A stretch of 64,000 bases of DNA, from positions 1-64,000 of IMG/VR virus record IMGVR_UViG_3300033146_004974. The stretch is one strand, 5' to 3'. How positions within the stretch are numbered: position 1 is the first letter of the stretch; every line of letters begins with the position of its first letter. The translations under genes were made by a program, and so were the position numbers. This document shows positions 25,566 to 35,600 of this stretch, piece by piece. Source of the stretch: a virus. Under the pieces are notes generated by a model. The model was not told the origin of the DNA, did not search any database, and worked only from the letters and a program-made list of their open reading frames with translations.

Positions 25566-26904
25566 TTTTGACAGAATTTTCCAAGAGAAATTGGTCCAGA
25601 TAGTTTTTTTTGACCACAAATTTGCAACTCAAATCGAAGAATTGATTAAATTTGATTATTTTGATTTGGAGCATCTTAGTGGATTCATGAGGATTTTTTA
25701 TTCTTATAAAAAAGAATATGGGATCTTTCCTCAAAGTATTCTGTTTGGTTCAATTTTGAAGCTTGAAATGCCGAAGAAGACAAATGACGACATTATTGTC
25801 CGGGATAAGGCATTGGCATTTCTGGAGACGATTAAAGACAACAAACCAATCGAGGAAGAAAAATATATTAAAGATAAATTTCTGGATTTCGTTAAAAATA
25901 AGGCGTTGATCGAAACATTCCAAGAGTGCATCCCATTGATTGAGCGAAACGAAGTTGAGACAATTCGCGATAAAATTGGCGAAGTACTCAAAATGGGGAT
26001 TGATCAAAATTTTGGCCACGATTATTTCAACGATTTTGAAGACAGGTATAGAGCAAATTCAAGGGAGGTTATTTCTACTGGTTGGAAAGAAATTGACGCA
26101 ATAACAAAGGGTGGGCTTGCGAAGAAGGAATTGAGCGTCATCATTGGTTCAACGGGGAGTGGGAAATCTTTTTTGTTGACTCATCTTGTAGCAGAAGCAG
26201 TCAAACAAGGTTTGAATGCAATTTACTATTCTTTTGAACTTTCAGAAGGTGTAATTGGGCAAAGAATTGATGGAAAATTGAGTGGTATTGCCCTAGATTT
26301 GCTGGAGTATAAAAAAGATGTTGTCGAATCGAAGATTAACAACATTTTCAGTAAAACTGGAGCAATTCTTGTCATAAAAGATTATCCACAATTTTCTGTG
26401 ACTGTTCAAACGCTTAAAAATCATATTCATCGCCTTAAATCTGTTAAGAATTTCTACCCAGATTTGGTTGCGGTTGATTATGGAGATCTTTTAAAGGGCA
26501 GAGATGATTCTTTTGAGGCTACAAGGCACAATTTGAAGCGCAATTTTGATATGCTTCGGAATATGGCTGCTGAATTGAATATTGCTGTTGTAACAGCAAC
26601 GCAAACGAATAGAAAAGGGTTGACACAAAAAGTTGTAACACTTGAGGATATTAGCGAAAGTTATGGCAAAACACAGAATGCTGATTTGATTGTGACAATT
26701 TCCAGAACTCTTGAAGATAAAGAAGAGAATACTGGAAGGATGTTAGTGGCAAAGAATCGCAACGGGCCAGATGGAATTGTTTTTCCAATGGAGATTGACT
26801 ATGGACATTCGGTAATAAATGTGTTAGAAAGACAGACGGGAGCAGTTTCAAAGCGGATTGATATGGACAAGATCCAGGATGCAATTCGTGGAAGAAAAAA
26901 ATGA
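25555..26904 (+). CDS. Replicative DNA helicase (DnaB / T4 gp41 type)
   Basis: The 449-residue protein has the RecA-like core of the DnaB family. STGWKEIDAITKGGLAKKEL precedes the Walker A motif VIIGSTGSGKS (about residue 198). Then come YYSFELSEGVIGQRIDG (helicase motif with FELS), LVAVDYGDLL (Walker B) and VVTATQTNR with the Q motif; MLVAKNRNGPDG carries the arginine-finger region. The N-terminal 170 residues form the usual helical domain. It would unwind the phage replication fork and work with the SSB and DnaE genes nearby. Confidence 0.93.
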   Translation: MKADFDRIFQEKLVQIVFFDHKFATQIEELIKFDYFDLEHLSGFMRIFYSYKKEYGIFPQSILFGSILKLEMPKKTNDDIIVRDKALAFLETIKDNKPIEEEKYIKDKFLDFVKNKALIETFQECIPLIERNEVETIRDKIGEVLKMGIDQNFGHDYFNDFEDRYRANSREVISTGWKEIDAITKGGLAKKELSVIIGSTGSGKSFLLTHLVAEAVKQGLNAIYYSFELSEGVIGQRIDGKLSGIALDLLEYKKDVVESKINNIFSKTGAILVIKDYPQFSVTVQTLKNHIHRLKSVKNFYPDLVAVDYGDLLKGRDDSFEATRHNLKRNFDMLRNMAAELNIAVVTATQTNRKGLTQKVVTLEDISESYGKTQNADLIVTISRTLEDKEENTGRMLVAKNRNGPDGIVFPMEIDYGHSVINVLERQTGAVSKRIDMDKIQDAIRGRKK

Positions 26905-26917
26905 GATTGCTCTCTGG

Positions 26918-26990
26918 GGGACTCTAGCTTAATGGTTAAAGCACCTGACTCATAATCAGTAGATTCTGAGTTCGAATCTCAGGAGTCCCA
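26918..26990 (+). tRNA. tRNA with anticodon CAT (Met, or Ile2 if lysidine-modified)
   Basis: The cloverleaf has acceptor GGGACTC / GAGTCCC, anticodon stem CTGA / TCAG with loop CTCATAA, T arm CTGAG-TTCGAAT-CTCAG and discriminator A. The anticodon is CAT. No CCA is encoded (TGG follows). It is a near copy of the tRNA-Lys at 15129, so the two derive from one gene with a changed anticodon. The helicase stop lies 14 bases before it and a gene starts 10 bases behind it, so it must be processed from an mRNA. Confidence 0.93.
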
Positions 26991-27000
26991 TGGAGGAAAA

Positions 27001-27429
27001 ATGAAAAATTTTAACAAAGAGTTTTTTGCATGTCAGGAATGCAATTTGAAAGAGGTTTTTGATTATTCTAAAATGAATGAAAAACCTTATTTTACAAGAA
27101 ATGGAGAAATGTTTTGTTACAAACACTTGATTCATAGAATTGAAAAAGATAATTTTCAACAATTTGTTGAAAAGGTCATTAGAACAGAATTTTTAACAAC
27201 AGAAATAATGAGTCAGACAATTTACTTTGTCGAAGAGAAATTACGCATCATCAAAGAAGAAATTGCTGACTTTCTGCAATCATCTCTCATTTTTCAGCAG
27301 AAAATGCAAAAATTTCGCGAACTCGAATTTAACACGCACGCTTGGTTGAGCCGTGAACAATTATCTTTTTATCGTGAAAGGCATTGTGCTTATTTTGAAG
27401 CAATATTAACTGCTTATAAAATTTGTTAA
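27001..27429 (+). CDS. Zinc-finger-like protein of unknown function
   Basis: The 142-residue protein starts with FFACQECNLKEVFDYSKMNE and then GEMFCYKHLI, an arrangement CxxC...C-x2-H that could bind zinc. The rest is helical (YFVEEKLRIIKEEIADFL and LSREQLSFYRERHCAY). TGGAGG from the tRNA 3' side serves as the ribosome site. Function unknown. Confidence 0.65.
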   Translation: MKNFNKEFFACQECNLKEVFDYSKMNEKPYFTRNGEMFCYKHLIHRIEKDNFQQFVEKVIRTEFLTTEIMSQTIYFVEEKLRIIKEEIADFLQSSLIFQQKMQKFRELEFNTHAWLSREQLSFYRERHCAYFEAILTAYKIC

Positions 27430-27524
27430 AAAACTTGTTTTTCGCAGATTGAAATGCCTCAACTGTTTTAAAAACGAAACGGTATTTAAAAAACCTAATG
27501 TGATTGTAAGGGAGTTCGAGATAA

Positions 27525-29936
27525 ATGAGAAAATTTTTGAGAAAAGAGGTTGAAAAAGCGTGTTTGGAATATTTTTTAGGTGATTCATTAGCAGCGAACG
27601 TTTCATACACAAAATATCTCCTAAAAGATAAGGAGGGTTTCTTCTTAGAAAAGACTCCAGACGAAATGCATTGGAGGATGGCAAAAGAATTTGCCAGAAT
27701 TGAATGCAATTATTCTCAAGAGAATTTTAAAGAAGTAGCCAAACGTTTTTATAATCTTTTTAAACATTTCAAATATATTGTGCCACAAGGTTCTGTAATG
27801 TATGGCTTAGGAAATCCTAAAGCCATTTCGTTATCGAATTGTACAGTTTTACCATCTCCATCTGATTCTATTAGCGGAATTTTCAAAACAACTGGAGATA
27901 TGGCCAACCTCTTCAAAAGGCGTTGTGGGGTTGGTCTTGATATTTCTTCGTTGCGTTGGGATGGAGCATATGTTGATAACTCCGCAAATTCCTCAACTGG
28001 TGCATGGAGTTTTGCCGATCTTTTTTCGTATGTGACCAAAAAGATTGGTCAGAATAATAGAAGGGGAGCGCTTCTGATTTCACTGGATGTTAGACATCCA
28101 GATGTTGTCAAATTTGCCACTTCTAAGTACGATGAAACAAAAGTCACTGGAGCGAATATTTCGTTAAAATTGGTTGATGAATTTTATCAAGCAGTCGAAA
28201 ATGGCGAAAAATTCACACTCCAATGGCCAGTTGATTCCGCGAATCCTTCTTTTGTGCAAGAGGTTGATGCAAGAGAATTATTTGAAACGATTGTCGAAGC
28301 AGCGACAAAAACAGCGGCACCTGGGATCTTTAATTTTGATCGAATGTTGCGATACACTCCGACATATGCTTACGAAGCATTAAGGACTATAACAACAAAT
28401 CCTTGTGGCGAAGTCCCTCTTGGGGCGAATGATTCGTGCAGATTGATTTCACACAATTTGCTAAGTTATGTTATCGATCCATTTACGAAAGATGCTCGAT
28501 TTGATTTTGAATTGTTTGATAAGCATTGCAGATTTAAGACAAGGCTTGGAGACAATCTCGTTGAATTGGAATTAGAAAAGATTCTTCAAATTTTGGAAAA
28601 ACTGGATGATGAAGATGAAATCGACTTATGGAATAAGTTCTATAAAATCGGGAAGTTAGGAAGACGTTTAGGACTTGGCACTCATGGTTTGGCTGATGCT
28701 TTAGCGGCATTGAGAATCAGATACGATTCTGACGAAGCATTAGAAATGGTTGACGAGATTTATCGTAAACAGATGATTTCTTGTTATGACGAAAGCGTTA
28801 ATCTCGCAATAGAACGTGGTTCATTTGAACTTTTCAATTGGGAATTAGAAAAGGACAATGAATTTATCAAACAACTCCCAGAATGGTTGCAAAAAAGAAT
28901 TGCTAAGCATGGACGAAGGAATGTCGCATTGTTAACAAATGCGCCAACTGGTTCTGTTGCGATTGAATCACAGGTTACAAGCGGTCTGGAACCAGTTTTT
29001 CGATTTGTTCATGATAGACGACGAAAGCTGACAGAAAGTGAAAACATCAAACCTGATTTTGTTGACAAAACTGGCGATAGATTTATCAAATTCAAAGTTT
29101 TCCATCACAATGTTGAAAGATGGCGGAAGGTAACAAACGGAGATGTCAATAACTTGCCTGATTACTTTGTTTCATCAGACAAAATCAGTTGGCAAAAACG
29201 TGTTGAGCTTCAGGGAGTCATTCAAAAGAGTGTTGATAATTCAATAAGTTCGACCATCAATCTTCCAAAAGGGACTTCTGTCGAAATTGTCAAAGAAATT
29301 TACATGGAAGCCTGGCGCAAAGGGTTAAAAGGTGTTACAGTCTATATTGATGGCACCAAAGATGGAATTTTATTGTCGGAAGAGTCAGAAAAAGAAGAAT
29401 TTATTCAAAAAGATGCCTTAAAAAGACCTGAGAAACTGGAATGTGATATCCACCGTATGACAATTAAGGGGCAAAAATATATAATTTTTGTTGGATTGTA
29501 CAATAAAAAACCTTATGAAGTCATGGGTGGTTCTTCTGAACACATTGAGGTTCCAAACAATTTGATGAAGGGATTTTTGTATAAAAAACAATTTAAAACA
29601 GTAAACAGTAAGTATCGTTTTGAATCTGGGGATTTTGAGATAAAGGAAATTACCAAAGTTTTTGATAATCCGAATAACGAAGTTGTAACGCGACTTGTTT
29701 CTTTCGGTTTAAGACATGGTGCAAAACCTTCTGATATTGTTAGCCAGCTTCAAAAGGACCCGGATTCAGATTTCTTTTCGTTCTCAAAATCTTTAGCTAG
29801 AGCTTTGAAGAAGTATATCAAAGATGGAGAAAAAGTCAGCACAAGATATTGTAAAGAGTGTGGTGAAGAAAATTCATTAGAGTATCAAGAGGGATGTGTA
29901 ACCTGCATGAATTGTGGGTGGTCAAAATGTGGTTGA
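27525..29936 (+). CDS. nrdJ: Class II (B12-dependent) ribonucleotide reductase
   Basis: The 803-residue product is an adenosylcobalamin-dependent ribonucleotide reductase, which reduces ribonucleotides to deoxynucleotides without needing oxygen. Seen are SLSNCTVLP (redox Cys106), FKRRCGVGLDISSLR, RRGALLISLDVRHPDV, the finger-loop NPCGEVPLG (Cys293 thiyl and Glu295) and a C-terminal tail with KECGEENSLEYQEGCVTCMN, the Cys-rich end typical of the NrdJ type. There is no N-terminal ATP cone of normal length. It lies upstream of thyX. It would be independent of the host reductase but needs cobalamin from the host. Confidence 0.9.
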   Translation: MRKFLRKEVEKACLEYFLGDSLAANVSYTKYLLKDKEGFFLEKTPDEMHWRMAKEFARIECNYSQENFKEVAKRFYNLFKHFKYIVPQGSVMYGLGNPKAISLSNCTVLPSPSDSISGIFKTTGDMANLFKRRCGVGLDISSLRWDGAYVDNSANSSTGAWSFADLFSYVTKKIGQNNRRGALLISLDVRHPDVVKFATSKYDETKVTGANISLKLVDEFYQAVENGEKFTLQWPVDSANPSFVQEVDARELFETIVEAATKTAAPGIFNFDRMLRYTPTYAYEALRTITTNPCGEVPLGANDSCRLISHNLLSYVIDPFTKDARFDFELFDKHCRFKTRLGDNLVELELEKILQILEKLDDEDEIDLWNKFYKIGKLGRRLGLGTHGLADALAALRIRYDSDEALEMVDEIYRKQMISCYDESVNLAIERGSFELFNWELEKDNEFIKQLPEWLQKRIAKHGRRNVALLTNAPTGSVAIESQVTSGLEPVFRFVHDRRRKLTESENIKPDFVDKTGDRFIKFKVFHHNVERWRKVTNGDVNNLPDYFVSSDKISWQKRVELQGVIQKSVDNSISSTINLPKGTSVEIVKEIYMEAWRKGLKGVTVYIDGTKDGILLSEESEKEEFIQKDALKRPEKLECDIHRMTIKGQKYIIFVGLYNKKPYEVMGGSSEHIEVPNNLMKGFLYKKQFKTVNSKYRFESGDFEIKEITKVFDNPNNEVVTRLVSFGLRHGAKPSDIVSQLQKDPDSDFFSFSKSLARALKKYIKDGEKVSTRYCKECGEENSLEYQEGCVTCMNCGWSKCG

Positions 29937-29949
29937 AAAAGGGGATTTT

Positions 29950-30684
29950 ATGAAGCTGTATGAAGATGATATTGGCGAAGTTGAATTTGTGGATTGCATG
30001 GGTGATGATTTAGCGATTGTCAATGCCGCAAGAATCAGCTTTTCCAATGAAAAAAAGTTGCTTGATCTTTCTGATAGGAAATTGTTGAGATATATGTTGA
30101 AGAATGGTCATTGGTCTCCATTTGATCAAGCGTATGTCAAGTTTAAGATCAAAGTCCCGCTTTTTGTGCGAAGTCAGCATCATCGTCATTGTTCACAAAA
30201 ATTTAATGAAATTTCGAGACGATATGTCGCAGTGGATATGGAGATGTATAATAATCCAGAAGGACTGCGAAGGCAGCACAAAGTGAATAAACAAGGTTCT
30301 TATGATGAATTTTTCAATCCACAGTTGACGAATGATTCTGAATTATATTTTGAGAATGGTTGTTTTTCATCATATCCAGATGAATCAGTTAATCTTGTTC
30401 AGTATCTTGAACAGTATCATCAGCTCACGTTGCATATTTATAATACTCTTGTTTCATGGGGGTTTGCAAAGGAGCAAGTGCGCGGATATTTGCCTCAAAA
30501 TTTATACACAACTTATATTGCGACAGGTTCGGTGCGCAGCTTTATTCATTATCTTCAACAGCGATTGGATACTCATGCACAATGGGAGCACCGGAAGGTT
30601 GCAGAAGTTATTGAAAGACATCTGAGAGAACATTTCCCAATAACTTTTAAAATTCTTGATGAACTGGCATTAGAGGAGGGTTAA
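29950..30684 (+). CDS. thyX: Flavin-dependent thymidylate synthase (ThyX)
   Basis: The 244-residue product converts dUMP to dTMP using FAD and methylenetetrahydrofolate. The ThyX signature region reads HRHCSQKFNEISRRY; the usual RHR-x7-S is here RHC-x7-S, so the third signature residue is Cys in place of Arg. LLRYMLKNGHWSPFDQAYVK and SVRSFIHYLQQRLDTHAQWE are further family segments. ATG 29950 follows GGGGATTTT; a GTG start 36 bases upstream would overlap the reductase end. It works together with the reductase, dUTPase and deaminase of this phage. Confidence 0.93.
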   Translation: MKLYEDDIGEVEFVDCMGDDLAIVNAARISFSNEKKLLDLSDRKLLRYMLKNGHWSPFDQAYVKFKIKVPLFVRSQHHRHCSQKFNEISRRYVAVDMEMYNNPEGLRRQHKVNKQGSYDEFFNPQLTNDSELYFENGCFSSYPDESVNLVQYLEQYHQLTLHIYNTLVSWGFAKEQVRGYLPQNLYTTYIATGSVRSFIHYLQQRLDTHAQWEHRKVAEVIERHLREHFPITFKILDELALEEG

Positions 30685-30687
30685 GAA

Positions 30688-30987
30688 ATGCTTATGACAT
30701 TCAACGATTATGTTCTTGTAGAAAAGTTTGATGCCAAGAAGGCATATGTTGATAAGAAGATTGCGGAAACATCTTTCGATTTTGGCGAACAAAATTTGAC
30801 CATTGATGAAAAATTTTGTTGGGTGACAGTCACAACGAAATATGAAAATGATAAGGTTACTCTGCATAAAAATCAGAAATTACTTGTTTTTTCGCATCTT
30901 ATCGAAAAGGTTGAGTACATTGATTTTGATGGTGTCGAAAAAGAATTGACAATAATTCCATTATCTTCTATTGTGATATCAAAGTGA
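30688..30987 (+). CDS. GroES-like co-chaperonin candidate
   Basis: The 99-residue product has the length and order of a GroES subunit. NDYVLVEK near the start compares with the GroES HDRVIVKR strand. VTVTTKYENDKVTLHKNQKLLVFSHL compares with the 'VKVGDxVxF' half. DFDGVEKELTIIPLSSIVISK compares with the 'Y-x-l-ESDILA' end. The mobile-loop segment (KKIAETSFDFGEQN) lacks the usual GGI-V-L, as in T4 gp31 and other phage cochaperonins. The phage encodes GroEL at 40.9 kb, which supports the call. The fold is judged by eye. Confidence 0.55.
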   Translation: MLMTFNDYVLVEKFDAKKAYVDKKIAETSFDFGEQNLTIDEKFCWVTVTTKYENDKVTLHKNQKLLVFSHLIEKVEYIDFDGVEKELTIIPLSSIVISK

Positions 30988-31895
30988 GAAATATCGTTGT
31001 TGGGAATTCAGTAGAATCAGTCATATTCGCGTGGAAAAATGATTTTATTATGATTCATTATGATGGCCCAACAACCTTGTATGATTACTTTGAACCAGAT
31101 TTGAATTTGGCCCAATATTTTTTCCCAAAGTTAATTCTCAAAGATCGCCAAATTCAAATGATAGAAGGTTTGAAAAAGGTTGGCCCAACGATCCACAATC
31201 TCAAGGCAATGCTCTTGTTCGATCTTGGACTGCAAGGCTTGCTTCCTTTTTCCGATAGAGTTACAAATATCACAATTCTTGAGGAAGAAAACAAATTAAA
31301 GGTTTCTCTTGATGATGTTACAACAGAAACGATTGAATATGATGGATTGATCCTGTTTGAAACTCATATTGTTGAAAATTCTGAAGCAAACTTTGTTGAT
31401 GGAATTGAGGGGGAATATGTAGTCATTGATTGGTTCATAATTAGGAGACTCCTAAAAAGAAATTTGGAATATTATGAACGGGATAATAAATTTGTGAACA
31501 ATTTTCATATAACATCTGCGATATCAAGCAATAGAAAATTGTTGGTCTCCAAATCTTATTTGACTCTTGAAGAATTGGAGAAAGAGTTTGACTCGAATGC
31601 TGTTCTTCATGAGATTGATAAAATCTTGATTGATAATGATTTTCAAAATGCAGTGAGACATCAGCAAAAAGCTAATAAATCTGATTTTCTACTAGAGCCG
31701 ATTAGGAGAATCAAATTTAAAAACTGGTTTTTTTATGATGAAGATAATGGAAATATCGAATATAGAAATGATACTTTAGAAATGTTGTTAGAAAATATTA
31801 AACCGAAAGAAAGGAAATTGCCGTGGATTTTTCCAAAATTTCCAAAGAGCGCTATAGCCATTTCTCGTTTGTGGCAGGAATTATTCCACTTCTAA
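30984..31895 (+). CDS. Protein of unknown function
   Basis: The 303-residue product starts with GTG overlapping the previous stop by four bases. The sequence is a mix of beta and helix with no recognised motif (VIFAWKNDFIMIHYDGPTT; IVENSEANFVDGIEGEYVVI). It overlaps the next gene by 73 bases. Perhaps co-translated with the next gene; function unknown. Confidence 0.65.
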   Translation: MRNIVVGNSVESVIFAWKNDFIMIHYDGPTTLYDYFEPDLNLAQYFFPKLILKDRQIQMIEGLKKVGPTIHNLKAMLLFDLGLQGLLPFSDRVTNITILEEENKLKVSLDDVTTETIEYDGLILFETHIVENSEANFVDGIEGEYVVIDWFIIRRLLKRNLEYYERDNKFVNNFHITSAISSNRKLLVSKSYLTLEELEKEFDSNAVLHEIDKILIDNDFQNAVRHQQKANKSDFLLEPIRRIKFKNWFFYDEDNGNIEYRNDTLEMLLENIKPKERKLPWIFPKFPKSAIAISRLWQELFHF

Positions 31896-32692
31896 ATCTA
31901 TCAAATTTAGAATATGATTTGCCATATGATCCTTGGATGTTGCCGACAAGCGAGACGACAACGATTATTGAAAATGCAATCAATTCATGTGCAATGGCTG
32001 GATGTACTGATATATGGATTGTGGCACCAAATTTCATTCATCCAATGTTGAAGAAAATATTTGGTGATGCCATTTTGAGTCCAAGGATATATACAAATGC
32101 GATAGAAATTAAAAAAAAGAATGCAAAAACGGGATTTAGAACCGCCTTTCATGCGAACAAAAGAATAATCCCTCTATTCTATATTCAGTTGGAACCAGAC
32201 GATATGATATATAATGCTAATACAGCATTCTCTATTTTATATGCATCTTATATTCCATCAAGATTAATAAAGAATTTTTCCAATTATGCGTTACCAGATA
32301 TGTTTTACGTTCATCCTCCATTCACTGTCAATGATCCGAATGAACTGAAACAAGTATCACACTTTAAAAGATTAGATAAAGCAAATTTCGGAGAATTGCT
32401 TTGCATAACTGATGGGGAAAAGAATGCTGCGAATGGGTATCAACTTCCTTTTGCATATCATTTGAATTCGCTTGAAAGAATGCACGAAAATTATAAAAAC
32501 AGTAAAGAGAAAACTGTTCAAAATATGTTGAAAGGGATTGATTACAAAAATTTTGAAATAAGTTGGCACCATGATTTGAGAAATTGGGAAGATTATTGTA
32601 GTTTTCTTATGAACAAAGAGCGAAGAAAAAAAACAGTGTTGAAGAGAAGACTCTTGAACAATCAAGTTTTAAACAGAATAGGAAAAGAATGA
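31823..32692 (+). CDS. Nucleotidyltransferase/glycosyltransferase-A-fold-like protein (uncertain)
   Basis: The 289-residue product starts with GTG. The first 90 residues (FVAGIIPLLNLSNLEYDLPY, PTSETTTIIENAINSCAMAG, CTDIWIVAPNFIHPMLKKIF) have the order seen in sugar-nucleotidyltransferases of the GT-A fold: first strand, conserved 'P' loop, helix, then a strand with 'IWIV'. The typical catalytic Lys/Arg in the first loop is not evident. The C-terminus is very basic. The call rests on a general pattern only. The stop overlaps the next start. Confidence 0.35.
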   Translation: MDFSKISKERYSHFSFVAGIIPLLNLSNLEYDLPYDPWMLPTSETTTIIENAINSCAMAGCTDIWIVAPNFIHPMLKKIFGDAILSPRIYTNAIEIKKKNAKTGFRTAFHANKRIIPLFYIQLEPDDMIYNANTAFSILYASYIPSRLIKNFSNYALPDMFYVHPPFTVNDPNELKQVSHFKRLDKANFGELLCITDGEKNAANGYQLPFAYHLNSLERMHENYKNSKEKTVQNMLKGIDYKNFEISWHHDLRNWEDYCSFLMNKERRKKTVLKRRLLNNQVLNRIGKE

Positions 32693-35600
32693 AAAAGATT
32701 AATTTTGTCAATCTTCATGCGCATTCAGGATTCTCTATTTTCGATGGTTTCGGAATGCCCGGAGAATATATGGATTATGCCTTCGAGAATGGCATGAATG
32801 CCCACGCCTTAACAGACCACGGCAATATGAATGGCTTTTCATACCAAATCTTACACGCAAAGAAGATGAAGGAAGCTGGGAAGGTATTAAAGCCGATTTA
32901 TGGTGTTGAAGCTTATTTTGTACCTTCTGTGAAAGAATGGAAAGCGGCGATGGACCAAAAGCAGTTTTCCAAGAGGGCCAAAAAGATTGATGATGATGCA
33001 AGAAGATTAAATCCAGAAGAGTTGGCCACCTTAAATAAAAGAAGGCATGTTGTTCTTCTGGCCCAGGACAAAAAGGGTTTGAAAAACCTTTTTCAGCTAG
33101 TATCAAAATCACACATGGGAGACAATTTTTATAGAAAGCCAAGAATTGACTTGGATTTAATTAAAAAACATAATGAAGGTTTGGTCTGTACTTCTGCTTG
33201 CCTTGGCGGGTTAATGAATATGGAGTGGTGGATCAATGAAGATAAAGATAGAGCCATTGAGCAAATGGCTTTCTGGGCAGACCGATTTAAACAGATTTTT
33301 GGCAGACGTTTTTTTATCGAACTTCAATGGAACGATATTGAAGAACAGCATTTGACCAATATTATCAATATTGAAATTGCAAAAAAACTCGAATTAGAAC
33401 TTATTTCAACTGCTGATTGTCATTATCCAACACCTGAAGATTTTCAGAATAGATATTTGTATAACAAGCTTGGCTGGTTGAATTCATATAACAATGAAGA
33501 GTTCGTAATGCCAGAAAGCGCAGAAGAAATTGGCTACCATTTGTATCCCAAAAATGGCGAGCAAATGATGGAGTCTTTTGAAAAATCTTCTGAAAAGATG
33601 GGATACAAATATGACAAGGATTTGGTCTTAAAAAGCATAACAAATGCATATAAAATTTCTGAAGAGTTGATTGGGAATATCGAATTCGACACAAAAGTTC
33701 GACTGCCTGATTTTGTTGTCCCAGAAAATGTTGATGTCAATGAACATCTGAGGGAAGTTGCTGTAGCAGGACTACTGTCAAAAAATCTTGACTCGAAAGA
33801 ATATCGCGAAAGATTAGAAGAAGAATTGGAAGTAATCGAGAGTCAAGATTTTTCAAAATATTTCCTTACTTCAAGAGCATATATCAAAGAGGCAAAGGAT
33901 ATAACTTTGATTGGCCCTTCACGCGGTTCAGCGGGTGGTTCATTAGTTTCATATGTGCTTGGCATTACCCAACTTGATCCTATTAAATGGGGATTGCAAT
34001 TTTCAAGATTCTTGACAAGAGGTGCTAAAGGATATCCAGATATTGATACTGATTTTGGTGACAACTTGGCTGTACATGATCACTTAATAAAAAAGTGGGG
34101 TGAGCAGAGTGTTGTTTCAATTACAAACTTTAACAGGTTGAAGTTTAAATCTGTTTTGAAAGATCTTTCAAAACTATTTGGAGTCAGTTTTGAGGAGGTC
34201 AATGCAGTAACAACGGTGATGGAGGAAGAAGCGAAAGGGCCTGCAATGGCTGCAAAAGGTATTAAGGTAGGTGCATATACATTGAGTGGCGACGAGCTTA
34301 GAACGCATTCTGAGACCTTAAAGGCGTATCTCAAAAAGTATCCTGATGTTGATAAATATATTGACACACTGCAAGGTCAAATTCGTTCTGTTAGTCGTCA
34401 TGCTGGTGGAATGTTGGTTTCAAATAATTTAATTGAAGAAATGCCATTAATTCGCTCTGCTGCTTTATCAAAAGATAAGAAAGAAGCCAGAAAAAAACAA
34501 GGATTGAATGGTTATATCCTTCAGACGCCGTGGTCTGAAGGGCAGAATGTACGCCACCTAGAACCATTAGGGTTCATTAAATTTGATAGACTTGGCTTAT
34601 CAACATTGTTGATGTTCCAAAGCTGCATCGAAAACATTTTGGAAAAGCAAAATGGGCAAGAGGCTTCTTTTGACGAAGTGCAGAAGTGGTATAATAAAAA
34701 TATGTCGCCAGATGTTTTAGATTTGGATGATCAAAAAGTTTGGAAATATGTTTTTCAAGATGGGAGATGGCCAGGAATTTTTCAATTTACTGAAAGTGGT
34801 GCTCAAGAGCTTTGTAAGTCCGTTGCGCCAACAAACATTAACGAATTGTCTGCTGTTACTTCATTATACCGCCCAGGGCCTTTAGGGGCTGGTGCTGATA
34901 AAGATTATTTGACTTACAAAAATAATCCGTTGAGGATTAGATATGAACATAAAATTCTTGAAGGGATTTTGTCTAAAACATATGGGATGATTGTTTATCA
35001 AGAGCAGATTTCTGCAATTGCTTCACAACTTGGTGGGTTAACGAGTGATGAAGGGCAATTTTTCAGAAAGTTGTTGACAAAAAAAGGAACTGGGAAAGAT
35101 GGCTACCTTCAAACTTTAGAAGAAAAATTCTTAAAAGGTTGCGAACTAAATGGGATGAGCAATCTCATGGCCAATAAACTTTTGGAAAAATTAGTTTATT
35201 TTGCCGCATATGGTTTCAATGAAATTCACGCCATTGCTTATTCAATTATTTCGTATCAATGCGCATGGTTTTTTACATATTATTCTGCTGAATGGTTAGC
35301 GGCAGTTTTAGAAAGGGTTCCTGAGAAGCAAAAAGTTTCCGCAATCAATGCGACAAAATCATATGGTTTTGCAATCAAATCGCCAGATGTTAACCAATCA
35401 AGCAGAAAATGGAAGCCAATTGGAGATGGCTCAACAATTGCGCAACCTCTTTCAGCAGTCAAAGGAATTGGTGCCAAAGCGATTGAGGAAATCTTTGAAC
35501 AACGTCCGTTGACGATGGACAAATTGTTGTTTGGAATTAGTAAAAGGAAAGTTAACAAAAAGGTGTTAACATCTTTGTTTAAGTCTGGTGCACTTGATGA

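Noticed and set aside
30332-30625. 97-residue + strand frame inside thyX
   Set aside because: Out-of-frame shadow of a conserved enzyme gene; no ribosome site.
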